From: Bordetella genomosp. 2
Lineage (GTDB): Bacteria; Pseudomonadota; Gammaproteobacteria; Burkholderiales; Burkholderiaceae_B
Direction: 5' to 3'
DNA length: 64,000 nucleotides
Assembly: GCF_002261345.1 (NCBI RefSeq)
Contig: NZ_NEVT01000003.1
Coordinates: 1,421,747 to 1,485,746 of the forward strand
Made by a program: the position numbers and the translations under genes. Position 1 is the first letter of the stretch; every line of letters starts with the position of its first letter. Shown piece after piece: positions 16,319 through 26,905 of this stretch. A model generated the notes under the pieces. The model was given only the letters and a program-made list of their open reading frames with translations. It searched no databases and had not been told where the DNA came from.

Positions 16319-19300
16319 AGCGCGCGGCGCGAAACCGATAGACGGCCCGGGCGGCTGGCATGACTATCCCATGCTGTGCATGCCCGGCCGGACGCCGGAT
16401 ATGGCCGCCGCCCGTGCTCGATGCGGGCCCACCTCCCCCGTGGCATTCGCCGCACGCCTGCTGGAAGCCCAACCATGAAACAAATTGCAAGCCCTGTCGC
16501 GTTGACGATCCTGATCTCGACGCCCGCGCTCGCGGACGACACGCATGCCAGCCCCGCGATGCCCGCCAGCTACACGGAGGTCACGGCAGGCTTGCAGCAG
16601 GTCAGCCAGGGAGCCGCGGGTACGGAAGACAACCTCAACGGCGGCTCGGCTGACGCGGTGACGTACACCAACAACAGCGCCGTTTCGCTGACGCCTTCGT
16701 CCAGCGACACCCTGGTCATCGGCGTGCGAGGCGCCAGTATCGGAGGTGCCGGCTACACGCCCCAGCACCATGACAACGGCGGGTATGGCGGCAATGGCAG
16801 CCAGGTCAACCTCACCAACAGTGCCGGCTCGAACATCACCATTTCCGCGCCTACGTCGCCCGGCGCCAATTTGCAGCATGGCGTCATCGGCTTGCTCGGC
16901 AGTTCCCGAGGCGGCGATGGCGCCATGCCCAATTCCGCGGTTATTGATTATTACGGGGGGACCGGCGGCAGCGCCGCCAACGTCACTGTCAACAGTGCCG
17001 GCACCGTTGCGCTCGGGACGGCCTCGGCCTATCTGGACGGCAACGACATGGGGTGGGGCGTGGTCGCCCAGAGCATCGGCGGCAAGGGGGGCGACGAAAC
17101 CAAGGGCGAGAATTCGGACGGCGACCCTTCGGGCTCGGGAGGATATGCCGGATCGGTCAGCGCCAATGTGACGGGCGATGTCGCGGTGTATTGGTCCCCG
17201 ACCGCATCGACGGCCTGCAGCAAGGCGTTCGGCGTCGGCAACTGCAGCAGCGTGGCCGCCGTGGTGGCCAGCAGCGTCGGTGGCACCGGCGGCCAGAACA
17301 CCTGGACCGGCGACGTCGGCGGTAACGGCGGCTATGCGGCGCAAGCGACAGCCAATGTCGGCGCGCAGCTCTCCAACGGCGCCATGACCAACATCACGGC
17401 GGCAACGAGCCAGGCGACGCGAGACAACAGCGCGGCCATCCTGGCGATGTCGGTCGGCGGCCATGGCGGGGGCTATGGCACTGATGACGGCAATGGCGGC
17501 GACGGCGGCAATTCGACGGGCGCAACTGCCAACGTGTCCTATACCAATGTACAGACGATCGGCGACAGTATTTCCGGCGTACAGGTGCTGTCGCAAGGGG
17601 GCAATGGCGGCAGCGACGCCTATAACACCCATGCCGACGACTCGAACGGCGGCGATGGCGGCGCGGCCGGCACTGCCACGGCGACCCTGGCCAGCAGCGC
17701 CGTCACCACGTCGGGCTCGATGTCTTACGGCGTATTGGTGCAAAGCATCGGCGGCCTGGGAGGACTCGGGTCCAAACAAGGAGGGCAAGGCGCCGGTGGA
17801 TATATTGCCACCGCCAACCTCGACAGCGGCTCCAGCGTGCAGACCCGTGGCGATTACGCCGCGGCGGTTGTCACGCAGTCCCTGGCCGGCGCCGGCGGCT
17901 CGGGCGGCGCATGGACAAGCTGGATCGACGGCGATTCGGGCGATGGCGGAGTGGGCGGCAGCGGTGGGAAGTCCATCGTGAATACCAGCGCGACGCTGGG
18001 CACGATAGGCCAGTATGCCCACGGTGTGCTGGTGCAGTCCATCGGCGGCAGCGGCGGCACTGGCGCCACCGCGGGCGGCGTGGTCGCCCTGGGCGGCAGC
18101 GGCGGCGGCGGCGGCAATGGCGGCGCGGTGACGGGCAACCTGGGCGGGACGATCACCACCGCGGGGACGGGCGCGATAGGCGGCCTGGTGCAATCCATCG
18201 GCGGCGGCGGCGGCAACGCCGGCAGCGCCTCCGGTGTCATCTCTGTCGGCGGCAAGGGCGGTTCCGCCAGCACGGGCAGCACCGTCGACATCACATTGAG
18301 CGGCGGGATATCCACCAGCGGCGAGGCGGGGATTGGCATATTGGGACAGTCCATCGGCGGCGGCGGCGGCAACGCCGGCTCGGCCCAAGGCGTTTCCGCG
18401 GTAGGTGGTCAAGGCGGCGCCGGCGGGGACGCCGATACCGTCAATATCAGCATGCAGAGCGGCAGCTCGATCCAGACGTCGGGCTTGTATGCCCACGGCG
18501 CGGTCGCCCAGTCCGTCGGCGGCGGCGGCGGCAATGGCGGCAGCGTGTTCAGCCTGTCCCTGGGCTCCGCGGAGGCGCCGCCCGCCCTGGGCGGCAGCGG
18601 CAGCGGCGGCGGCCGGGGCGATGTGGTCGAGGTCCTGGGCAGCGGAGCTGCCATTACCACCACGGGCGCCGGGTCGATCGGCGTGCTGGCGCAATCCATC
18701 GGCGGCGGCGGTGGGACCGGCGGATCTTCCATGCAGGAAGGGCTCGACTTCGCCAGCCTCGCCATCGGCGGCGCGGGCGCGCAGGGCGGCAACAGCGGCA
18801 ATGTGACGGTCGGGCTGGAGAATTCCACCGTCAGCACGCTGGGCAGCGCCGCGCCGGCCATCACGGCCCAATCGATCGGCGGCGGCGGCGGCAATGGCGG
18901 CGCCGCGCACGGTTCGAGCGTGAATGTCTTTTTCGGCACCGACATCACGATTGGAGGCAGTGCCGGCAATGGCGGCGGCAGCGGCACGGTGGCGATCGGC
19001 TTGAAGGGTTCCACGGTTACGACGGCCGGCGGGCAGTCGAACACGGCAACATCGGATTCATATGGTGTCCTGGCGCAAGCGATCGGCGGCGGGGGCGGCA
19101 ACGGGGGAAGCGCGCAGGCCAGCAACCTGGATATCGGGGTGCCTACGGGTGACGGCTCGATTGCGATTTCCACCACCTTGGCCATGGGCGGCTCGGGCGG
19201 CAACGGGGGCAGCGGAGGCATCCTGCAGGTCGGCCTGGAGAACGGCACCAAGGTATCCACCGGCGGGACTGGCTCGCACGGCGTGCTGGCCCAGACGATC

Positions 19301-19774
19301 GGCGGCGGCGGCGGCGCGGGCGGCGCATCGCATGCGATGAGCACCACTTCGACGGCGGCCCCCGACGACACCCTGCAGATCGCCGTCAGTGTGGCGCTGG
19401 GCGGCAGCGGAGGCAGCGGCGGTCATGGCGGGCAAGTCGAGGTGTATATGGACGGCACGTCGTCCATCACCACGAACGATGATTTTTCCAACGCCATGAT
19501 GGCGCAATCGATCGGCGGGGGCGGCGGGAATGCCGGCGTCGGCAGCAGCAAGACAGGCGGATCGGGTCAGCTGATCACCGCGACCATCGGGGTCGGCGGC
19601 ACCGGTGGCAGCGGCGGATATGGCGGCGCGATGACGGCCCAGCTCGAAGCGGGCTCCCTTCTGCAGACTTTTGGTTCAGGGTCGCGCGGCATGCTGCTGC
19701 AATCCATCGGCGGGGGCGGCGGGGCGTCGCAAGGCGGTACCGTCAAATTGTCGGCCGCCGGCTCCGGCGGCGAC

Positions 19775-19792
19775 GATGATGATGATGATGAT
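19775..19792 (+). repeat. (GAT)6 codon repeat encoding poly-Asp
   Basis: Six tandem GAT triplets follow a GAC codon inside the autotransporter passenger, giving seven aspartates before a glycine. Length changes by whole triplets would keep the frame. A second acidic patch with five Asp follows about 80 residues later near 20019-20033. Confidence 0.8.
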
Positions 19793-20614
19793 GGCTACTC
19801 GGCCAGCGTCCAGGTGTCCGTCGGCGCATCCGGCGCCACGGCCGGCGACGGCGGGGCCGTGACCGTGGTTGCGCAAGGCGCTATCCGCACCGTGGGCGGC
19901 GATGCCGACGGCATCCTGGCGCAGTCCATCGGCGGCGGCGGCGGCCTGGCGGGGTCGGCAGGCTCCGATGCGGGCGGGGCGGGCAGCGGCAGCTCGAGCG
20001 CCGCCGCGCTGCTGGGCGACGACGACGATGATTCGAACTCGTACGGCCTGCAGTTGTCGGTCGGCGGCAGGGGCGGCATAGGCGGCGGCGGGGGTGATGT
20101 CTCGCTGAATGATTTCACCGGCACTATCGCGACGCATGGCACTTACGCGGACGGCATTGTGTTGCAGTCCATCGGCGGCGGCGGCGGCACCGGCGGCACC
20201 GCGACGGCATCAGGCGTCACGGGCGCCACCAACGTGACCATGGCGGTGGGCGGCCAGGGCGGCGCGGCCGGCAATGGCGGAACCGTGATCATCGACTTGC
20301 AGGGCGATGGCACCATGACAAAGGGTGCCATCGCGACCCAAGGAGACGTGGCCTATGGCTTGCTGGCGCAAAGCATAGGGGGCGGCGGTGGCCAGGGCGC
20401 TGACGGTTCGGCCAACACCGCGCAATCCGGCGATTCCACTTCCAGCGTGACGCTGGGCGCGAGCGGCGCCAGCCCCAACGGCGGTTGGGGAGGCAAGATC
20501 AACACCGGCGGCAGCGCCAGTGTCGTCTCGGTCTCGACGCAAGGCTTTAATTCCCACGCGATCGTGCTGCAGTCCATCGGCGGCGGCGGGGGCACCGCCA
20601 GCGTGGCGACGGTT

Positions 20615-20622
20615 GGGGGGGG
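20615..20622 (+). repeat. G8 homopolymer at the autotransporter frame break
   Basis: Eight consecutive G follow a GTT codon. Both reading frames of the autotransporter meet here, and removal of one G restores a continuous reading frame with repeat motifs on both sides. Confidence 0.85.
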
Positions 20623-23204
20623 CGGGCGATGGCTCGACGCCGAACTTCGATCTGACGCTTGGCGGAGGCGGGGGCCGCGACTACGGTGGCGGCTCGTCGC
20701 CCGTGACGGCAAGCTCGGGCGGCCACATCGGCGTCGAGGCATGGCTGAATGTGCAGACCACGGGTGAACATGCGTTCGGCCTGGTCGCGCAGAGCATCGG
20801 TGGCGGCGGCGGCATCATCGCCTCCGGCGCGGCATCCAATGTCGGCAAGATCGCAATTGCCGGCGACGCGACGGGCCAGGACTTGAGCGGCGATACCCTC
20901 AACATCACTATCGGGAACGACGGCAGCCAGCCGAGCTCGGGCAAGCTCAGCGGGATTTCCACCGCGGGCGCGGGGGCGCATGGCATTGTCCTGCAGTCCA
21001 TCGGCGGGGGCGGCGGCATTGCGGGCTATACCGCAAACGGCGAGTTGTCGGCCGGATGGAATGGCACGGAAAGCGTGTCCACCCGGGGCTCGAGTGCAGG
21101 CGGCGATATTGTCCTCGATTACACGGGCACCCTGACAACGGGCGGCGACGGCGCGTTCGGCATCATCGCGCAGTCCATTGCGGATGGCGGGGGCCTGGCG
21201 GGAGACAGCGCCGGCAGTTATGCCGGCTCCGCCTACAATCACGCCGGAGCCGAGGCAATGGGCAGCGCGGCCGGTAACGTGACGATCGACCAATATGGCA
21301 CCTTGAGCGTGGCCGGCGCGAATGCCTACGCCATCTTTGCGCAAAGCGATGGCAATACGGACAACGACAACGCCGTCAACATCAATATCGGCGGCAGCGT
21401 CGCCGCCACCGCCGCCACGGGCGGCGGTGTCTGGATCGACGGCACGGCGCAGACCAATCAGGTCACGATCGCCGCCGGCGCGTCCCTGTCCGCGGCCACG
21501 GCCGTCAACAACACCGGCACGCAGAAGGCCAACGTCGCCAACAATGGCAGCCTCGCCGGCAACCTGAACCTGGGGGGTACCGGCGCCGAGCTGGGCACAG
21601 TAGACAACGCGGGCACGCTGCTCAAGGCCGGCCGCATCCGCGGGCACGTCCTCAACCGTGGCGATTTCCTGGTAGGCGAGTCGCTCGGCACGGCAGGCGC
21701 GCACGTCACCGGCGACTTCACCCAGACGGCGGACGGCACCCTGCAGATCGGCGCCGATTTTGTCGGACAGTCGGCCGATGTCCTGCAAGTCGATGGCACG
21801 GCACGGCTCGACGGGAACATCCGCGTCAACAGCAGCCGCCTGATGCCCAACCGGCCGGTGGTTTTCCTGCGGTCGGACGACATCGCTCGGGACGCCATCC
21901 CGGAGGGCACGTCGTCATTGTTCGATTACTCGACGCAGTATTCCGGCAACCAGGCGACCGTGACGGCGGGCCAGGCCCATTTCGACACCGTGGCGCAGTC
22001 CTACGGGGCGGGGCGCAACCTGCGCGAACTCGGCTCGCATCTGCAAGATACCTGGGAGCGCGGCGGCAGCGAAGAACTGGCCGGTGTCTATGCGATGATG
22101 GACCAGGCGGCCGGGCAGGGCGGCGCCGCGTTCACGGACGCGTTGTCGAGCCTGGCGCCCGGTATTGCCGCCGCGCCCGCCGCGCTGAAGCAAGCCGACA
22201 TGGCGCGATTCGCCGGTTCGCTGCTCAGCTGCCCCCATTATGAAGGCGCCGAATGGCGGCTGGGCGAGTCCTCTTGCGTATGGGGCAACATCGCGGCCCG
22301 CACGACCAGCGTGGACGGCAGCCACGGCACGTCGTCATTCGACGCCAGCGGCGTCACGTACCAGGTCGGCATACAGCAGCAGATCGCGCCCCGCTGGTTT
22401 GTCGGCGTGTCGGCGGCTTACGAGAACGGCCATATCAAGGCCGATGACGGGCGCCAGAGCCTGAGCGGCGACACGGGCTACCTGGGGGCGTCCCTGAAGT
22501 ACCAGGACGGCCCCTGGATGGTGGCGGGCACTCTGGCCGGCAGCTATGGCAGCTACGACAGTACACGCCACATCCGGCTGCCGGGCAACAACGCCAGCGC
22601 CAAGAGCTCGCCCGACGTCATGTCGCTGGGACAGCGCCTGCGCGTGGCCTATACCCACAACATGGGCCAGGCATACATCATGCCCATGGTCGACCTGGAC
22701 CTGATCTATACCCGCATGCCTTCGTATTCGGAGCACGGCGCCGGGGCGCTGGACCTGGATTACGAAAGCAGTGACAAGTGGACGGCGATCCTGACGCCGG
22801 GCGTTGAAGTCGGCGGTCGTATCGACCTGGACCAAGGCTACGTGCTGCGGCCTTATCTCAATGTCGGCCTGAGCCTCAGCAGCACCGACCATTGGGATAG
22901 CCATGCCAGGCTGGACGCCGCGCCCGCGGGCAGCCGGTCCGCCAAGTCCACCCTCGATGCCGGCCGCACCTTCGGCCGCATGACAGCGGGCCTGCAGTTG
23001 TTCGGCGGCGAGCAGTTCGATGTCCGCCTGCAGTACGACGGCTTGTACTCCAGCCAGGTGCGCAGCCATGGCGGCAGCTTGAAAGCCAGCTGGCGGTACT
23101 AGTTTCATCGGCCGGGGCCACCCGCACCGGGGCGGCGGTGCGGCGTCCGGCCCGGCCAGGCGGCCCGGGCCTGCGCACCCGGCCCGGAAGAAATTCATGA
23201 TATA

Positions 23205-23214
23205 CAATTAATTG
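23205..23214. promoter_or_regulatory. Candidate MarR operator/promoter region
   Basis: CAATTAATTG is a perfect 10-base palindrome inside an unusually AT-rich stretch (about 23191-23231) just upstream of a MarR gene at 23243. The position suits autoregulation of the marR-MFS pair. Confidence 0.5.
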
Positions 23215-23242
23215 ATATGTCATTTATTTTTTCCGCTGCATC

Positions 23243-23695
23243 ATGACCGATTCCCTGCGCGCCCAATTCACATCTTCGGTGGCGCAGGCGGCGCGCAGCA
23301 TGCGCCGCGCGGTGGACCGGCGGCTGCAACCCTATGGCCTGACCGAAGCCACCTGGCTGCCGCTGGTGCGGCTGTCGCGGGCCGCCGTCCCCATGCGCCA
23401 GAAGGACCTGGCCGCCTCGCTGGCGCTCGACAGCTCGTCGGTGGTGCGCCTGATCGACGCGCTGCAGGCCGCCGGCCTGGTGGAGCGCAAGGAAGAGGAC
23501 CAGGACCGGCGCGCCAAGGTCATCGTGCTGACCGCGCGCGGGCAGGCGACGGTGGAGCAGGTCGAGCGCGTGGCCAAGGAAGTGCGCGACAACGTGATGC
23601 GCGACATTCCGGATGAGGAACTGCAGCGCGCGGCGCGCCTGCTGACCCAGCTCTGCGCGGCGCTGGAGGCCGACGTCGGAGGCGGCACGCCATGA
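23243..23695 (+). CDS. MarR-family regulator
   Basis: A 150-residue MarR protein. The winged helix includes MRQKDLAASLALDSSSVVRLID, followed by RKEEDQDRRAKVIVLTARG as the wing. Its stop overlaps the start of a Bcr/CflA-type drug exporter (ATGA at 23692-23695), so regulator and exporter are translationally coupled. The AT-rich palindrome upstream suggests autoregulation and substrate-induced derepression. The ligand is unknown. Confidence 0.88.
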   Translation: MTDSLRAQFTSSVAQAARSMRRAVDRRLQPYGLTEATWLPLVRLSRAAVPMRQKDLAASLALDSSSVVRLIDALQAAGLVERKEEDQDRRAKVIVLTARGQATVEQVERVAKEVRDNVMRDIPDEELQRAARLLTQLCAALEADVGGGTP

Positions 23696-24912
23696 GCGCG
23701 TCGGCGCAGACCTTGCAGGGCAGCTTCAGCGGCACTGGCAGCCCGCCGCCGCACGTGCCGCTATGGCTGCTGGCGCTGTTCACCTTCAGCGGCACGCTGG
23801 CCATGCATATATTCGTGCCGGCGCTGGCCATGGCCGGCCGCGACCTGCATGCCGGCAACGGCGCCATGCAGATGACGGTGAGCCTATACATCATCGGCCT
23901 GGCCGTCGGACAACTGATCTATGGCCCCTTGTCGGACCGCTACGGGCGCCGTCGCGTGCTGATGGTCGGGCTGGCCATCTATACGGTGGCGGGCCTGGCG
24001 GCGGCGCTCGCGCCGCAGGTGCATGCCCTGATCGCCGCGCGGCTGTTCCAGGCGCTGGGCGGCTGTGCCGGGCTGGTGTTGGGCCGGGCGATGGTGCGCG
24101 ACACCGCGGCGCCATCGGAGGCGGCCAAGCGCCTGGCGCTGATGAACCTGATGGTCACGATCGCGCCCGGCCTGGCCCCCATCGTGGGCGGCGCGCTGGC
24201 CGCCTCGCTGGGATGGCGCGCGGTGCTGTTCGCGCTGTGCGTGCTGGGCGTGGTGAATTTCGTGTTCGCCTGGCGCCTGTTGCCCGAGACCGGCCTGACG
24301 GCGGCGCGCATCTCCGTGGCCACCCTGGCGCGCCATTACCGGCAACTGCTGGCCTCGCGGGTATTCCTGGGCTATGCGGTGGGCGGTGGCTGCGCCACGA
24401 CCTCCATGTTCGCCTTCGTGGCCTCGGCGCCGTTCATTTTCGTGGACCAGCTGCACCGGCCCGCCGATGAGGTCGGCCTGTACTTGGCCGTGCTGGTGTC
24501 GGGCGTGTGGCTGGGCAGTGTCATCACCACGCGCCTGATCGGCAAGCTGCCGCTGGACCGCCTGCTGATCGGCGGCAATACCCTGAGCGCGTTGTCGGCG
24601 TTCCTGCTGCTGGGATGGGTGCTGACCGGCCACGTCGCGGTCGCGCCGCTGGTGGTGCTGATGTTCTTCTATACCCTGGGCGCCGGCGTGGCCGGCCCGA
24701 CCGCGCTGAGCCTGGCGGTCGGCGTGAACCCGCAGGTAATCGGCTCGGCCTCGGGCCTGTACGGCGCGCTGCAGATGGCGGTCGGTGCCTTGTGCACGGC
24801 GCTGGCCGGGCTGGGCCCGTCGCCGGCCCTGTCGACCGCCCTGGTGCTGGCCGGGGCCGGCCTGGTCGGGCAGTTGTCGTTCCGGACCGCGTTGCGCGGA
24901 GGGCGGGCCTAG
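23692..24912 (+). CDS. Bcr/CflA-family MFS drug exporter
   Basis: A 406-residue 12-segment inner-membrane transporter. Signatures are GPLSDRYGRRRVLMVG between segments 2 and 3, the start of segment 4 at ARLFQALGGCAG, and the antiporter motif APGLAPIVGG in segment 5. The Bcr/CflA group exports bicyclomycin, chloramphenicol and similar compounds; the substrate here is not determinable. It overlaps marR and ends before a strong hairpin at 24920. Confidence 0.87.
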   Translation: MSASAQTLQGSFSGTGSPPPHVPLWLLALFTFSGTLAMHIFVPALAMAGRDLHAGNGAMQMTVSLYIIGLAVGQLIYGPLSDRYGRRRVLMVGLAIYTVAGLAAALAPQVHALIAARLFQALGGCAGLVLGRAMVRDTAAPSEAAKRLALMNLMVTIAPGLAPIVGGALAASLGWRAVLFALCVLGVVNFVFAWRLLPETGLTAARISVATLARHYRQLLASRVFLGYAVGGGCATTSMFAFVASAPFIFVDQLHRPADEVGLYLAVLVSGVWLGSVITTRLIGKLPLDRLLIGGNTLSALSAFLLLGWVLTGHVAVAPLVVLMFFYTLGAGVAGPTALSLAVGVNPQVIGSASGLYGALQMAVGALCTALAGLGPSPALSTALVLAGAGLVGQLSFRTALRGGRA

Positions 24913-24919
24913 CGCCGAT

Positions 24920-24943
24920 GCCCTGGACGTGATCGTCCAGGGC
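24920..24943. terminator. Hairpin between convergent genes
   Basis: GCCCTGGAC at 24920-24928 pairs perfectly with GTCCAGGGC at 24935-24943 around a 6-base loop. It lies 8 bases after the MFS stop and 42 bases beyond the end of the convergent lipoprotein gene, so it may end transcription in both directions. No T-run follows. Confidence 0.5.
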
Positions 24944-24984
24944 AGGTCGTCCTGCGGGCGGCGCCCGCCGCCGCCGGGTGTCGT

Positions 24985-26841
24985 TCAGGAGGCGTCGTCC
25001 TCCAGCACGATCCGGTAGATCGCCGTGGTGCCGCTGACTTCGTGGCCGACGATCAGGAGCGGCTCGCCGGTGGGGGAATCGGCGGCCGGCACGAAGGCCA
25101 GCCCTTCGGGGCCGAGGTCGCCGGCCCCGGCGGGGTCGGCCGCCGAATCGACGCCGAAGTTGCGCGAGTTGACGTAGGTGGTGAACGCCGGCTTGGCCGG
25201 GTCGGTGATGTCATAGACCATGATGCCGCCGACGCGCTCCAGGCCGACGAAGGCATAGGTTTTTGCGCCGATGCTGCCCAGCGTGATGCCTTCCGGCTCC
25301 GGTCCCTTGTTGTCGCTGCGGTCGTCGAACAGGGTCTCGTCGTGGCCCGAGTTGAACCAGTCGGGATAGCGCTCGGCGGTGATGCGCTCGAACTGGTCGC
25401 CCGAATCCCACACCAGCTTGCCGTCGGCGTCGCGGATCGAGAACGAGCGCGCGCCGTAGGCGTACAGGGTGTCGTACACCAGCCGGCCATCGGCGCTGAG
25501 TTGCGGGGAACCGTCGGCGTTCTGCTTGTAGCCCATGGTCCAGGTCACGGTCAGGCGGCCCAGCTGTTCGTCGGCGCGGCAGTCGCCGGGGTCGGTGGCG
25601 GTGGCGCCGCAATAGCCGAACACGGCCGGGTCGAGCAGCGCACCGGGCGCCAGCTGGCGCAACTGCGGCGGCAGGTCGTCACCGCCGCGCCGCTCGAAGC
25701 CGTTCTTGTGCACCAGATGCTTGACGCGGAATTCATCGACGAAGCCCGGCGCGTCGGCGGTGGTCAGACCCAGCCAGTTGCCGTCCGCGTCGCGGCCCCA
25801 GTTCCAGTAGTCCGGGTTGTCCTCGCCCCAGGGCCGGCCGTCGCCTTCGTTGGCGGTGACCAGGTAGGTGGCGCCGCCGGCCGTGTAAGCGGCGATCGCG
25901 TCGGGCATGTACAGGCCTTTCACGCCCGGCCAGGGCTTGATGGCAATGGCGCCGTCGGCATCGCTGACATCCAGGCCATTGCCTTCGACGCCGTGGTCCT
26001 TGGCGTCCAGCGGCAGGATGGCGGTAATGCGCGCGCTGGCGATGTCGAGCTTGGCCAGCGCGTTGTTTTCCTGCAGGGTGATCCAGGCCGTGGCGCTGTC
26101 AGGCGCGACGGCGATGTACTCGGGCTCGAGGTCCTGCGCGGCGCTGGCGCGTGGCCCCATGAGCCGCACGCCTTGCGCGCGCAGGGCGCTTTCCTGGCCG
26201 TTCCAGGCGGCGAAGCCGGCCGTGCGGGCGGTTGGCGCGGACGGGTCGGCGACATCGATGACGCTGACCGAGCCTTCCGGATCGATGGCGTAATCGTCGG
26301 AGGGCTCGCCTTCATTGGCCGCCAGCACATACTTGCCGTCCGGGGTGAAGGTCACCATGTCGGGCAGGGCGCCGACCTGCACCGAGCCCAGCAATGCGAA
26401 GCTGGCGGCGTCATAGAGCGCCACATGGCCGGGGTCGGTCTTGTTGGCGGCCTGCACCGCCACGGCGACCAGGCCGTCGCGCACGGCCACGCTGTTGATC
26501 TCGGCGCCCGGCGTGACCGACGCGGCGTCGAGCACGCCCAGGTGCGCGGGCGCAGCCGGCGCCCGCAGGTCCAGGATGTCGACCTTGCCGGACTGCGCAT
26601 TGACGATGAAGGCGCGCTTGGTGCCCGCGTCGTAGGCCGGGATCTCGGCGGCGCTGACGCCGTAGGCGCCGCTTTCGTAGCGGCCGATCAGCTCGACCGC
26701 GGCGATGTGGCGCGGCGTTTCGGCCGCGGGCGGCGACGGGGGCGGGGCGGCGCGGTCGCCATCGTCGTCGCTGCTGCTGCCGCATGCGGCCAGGGCCAGG
26801 GGCAGCACGGCGCACGCCGCGGCCAGTTTCCAGTGCTTCAT
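24985..26841 (-). CDS. Choice-of-anchor I / esterase-like beta-propeller lipoprotein
   Basis: A 618-residue protein with a lipoprotein signal and lipobox LAAC (Cys20), then a Ser/Asp/Pro-rich tether. The body resembles the choice-of-anchor I family, with repeated blade-like units such as LPDMVTFTPDGKYVLAANEGEPSD and LEPEYIAVAPDSATAWITLQ, and a later TYLVTANEGDGRPWGED. These proteins are thought to be extracytoplasmic and sometimes sit near phosphatases; no defined reaction is known. The ATG at 26841 was chosen because the signal peptide begins there. Confidence 0.75.
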   Translation of the reverse strand: MKHWKLAAACAVLPLALAACGSSSDDDGDRAAPPPSPPAAETPRHIAAVELIGRYESGAYGVSAAEIPAYDAGTKRAFIVNAQSGKVDILDLRAPAAPAHLGVLDAASVTPGAEINSVAVRDGLVAVAVQAANKTDPGHVALYDAASFALLGSVQVGALPDMVTFTPDGKYVLAANEGEPSDDYAIDPEGSVSVIDVADPSAPTARTAGFAAWNGQESALRAQGVRLMGPRASAAQDLEPEYIAVAPDSATAWITLQENNALAKLDIASARITAILPLDAKDHGVEGNGLDVSDADGAIAIKPWPGVKGLYMPDAIAAYTAGGATYLVTANEGDGRPWGEDNPDYWNWGRDADGNWLGLTTADAPGFVDEFRVKHLVHKNGFERRGGDDLPPQLRQLAPGALLDPAVFGYCGATATDPGDCRADEQLGRLTVTWTMGYKQNADGSPQLSADGRLVYDTLYAYGARSFSIRDADGKLVWDSGDQFERITAERYPDWFNSGHDETLFDDRSDNKGPEPEGITLGSIGAKTYAFVGLERVGGIMVYDITDPAKPAFTTYVNSRNFGVDSAADPAGAGDLGPEGLAFVPAADSPTGEPLLIVGHEVSGTTAIYRIVLEDDAS

Positions 26842-26905
26842 TGTGGGTTCCCGGTTCGGATTTTTGTAAGAGCGCACAGACTAGAAGCGCTCTGTTACGG
26901 TTTCC

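Larger units (their letters stand above)
16475..23102 (+). pseudogene. Giant glycine-rich autotransporter, frameshifted at a G8 tract
   Basis: The ATG at 16475 begins a signal peptide ending in PALA-DD. The passenger then carries about 24 repeats of a VLAQSIGGGGGNGG-type motif spaced about 60-80 residues apart, expected to form a long beta-helix. Frame 1 runs out at 20767. Frame 3 takes over from about 20622 and contains the last repeats, a linker, and a 12-stranded autotransporter barrel (about residues 1935-2208) ending in LKASWRY with the terminal aromatic residue. The switch lies at eight G (20615-20622); seven G would give V-G-G-A-G-D-G-S and one protein of 2,208 residues. Two acidic Asp-rich inserts occur in the passenger. 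As read, no surface display is expected because the barrel is lost. Confidence 0.88.

Noticed and set aside
16364..18910. An 848-codon open frame on the minus strand opposite the autotransporter
   Set aside because: It mirrors the Gly-rich repeat; the translation is low-complexity Ala/Gly/Arg with no start context, so it is a by-product of high GC and the repeat.
17000..20600. A CRISPR-like or tandem DNA repeat array
   Set aside because: The repetition is at protein level (QSIGGGGG units) with variable spacing and in-frame codon changes, so it is coding.
20520..20621. A separate gene start at 20520 for the C-terminal part of the autotransporter
   Set aside because: The first about 34 residues are shadow sequence read out of frame over the repeat region; the true homology starts at the G8 tract.
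23103..23190. A terminator after the autotransporter
   Set aside because: The region is very GC-rich with many short complementary words, but no single clear stem with a T-run stands out.
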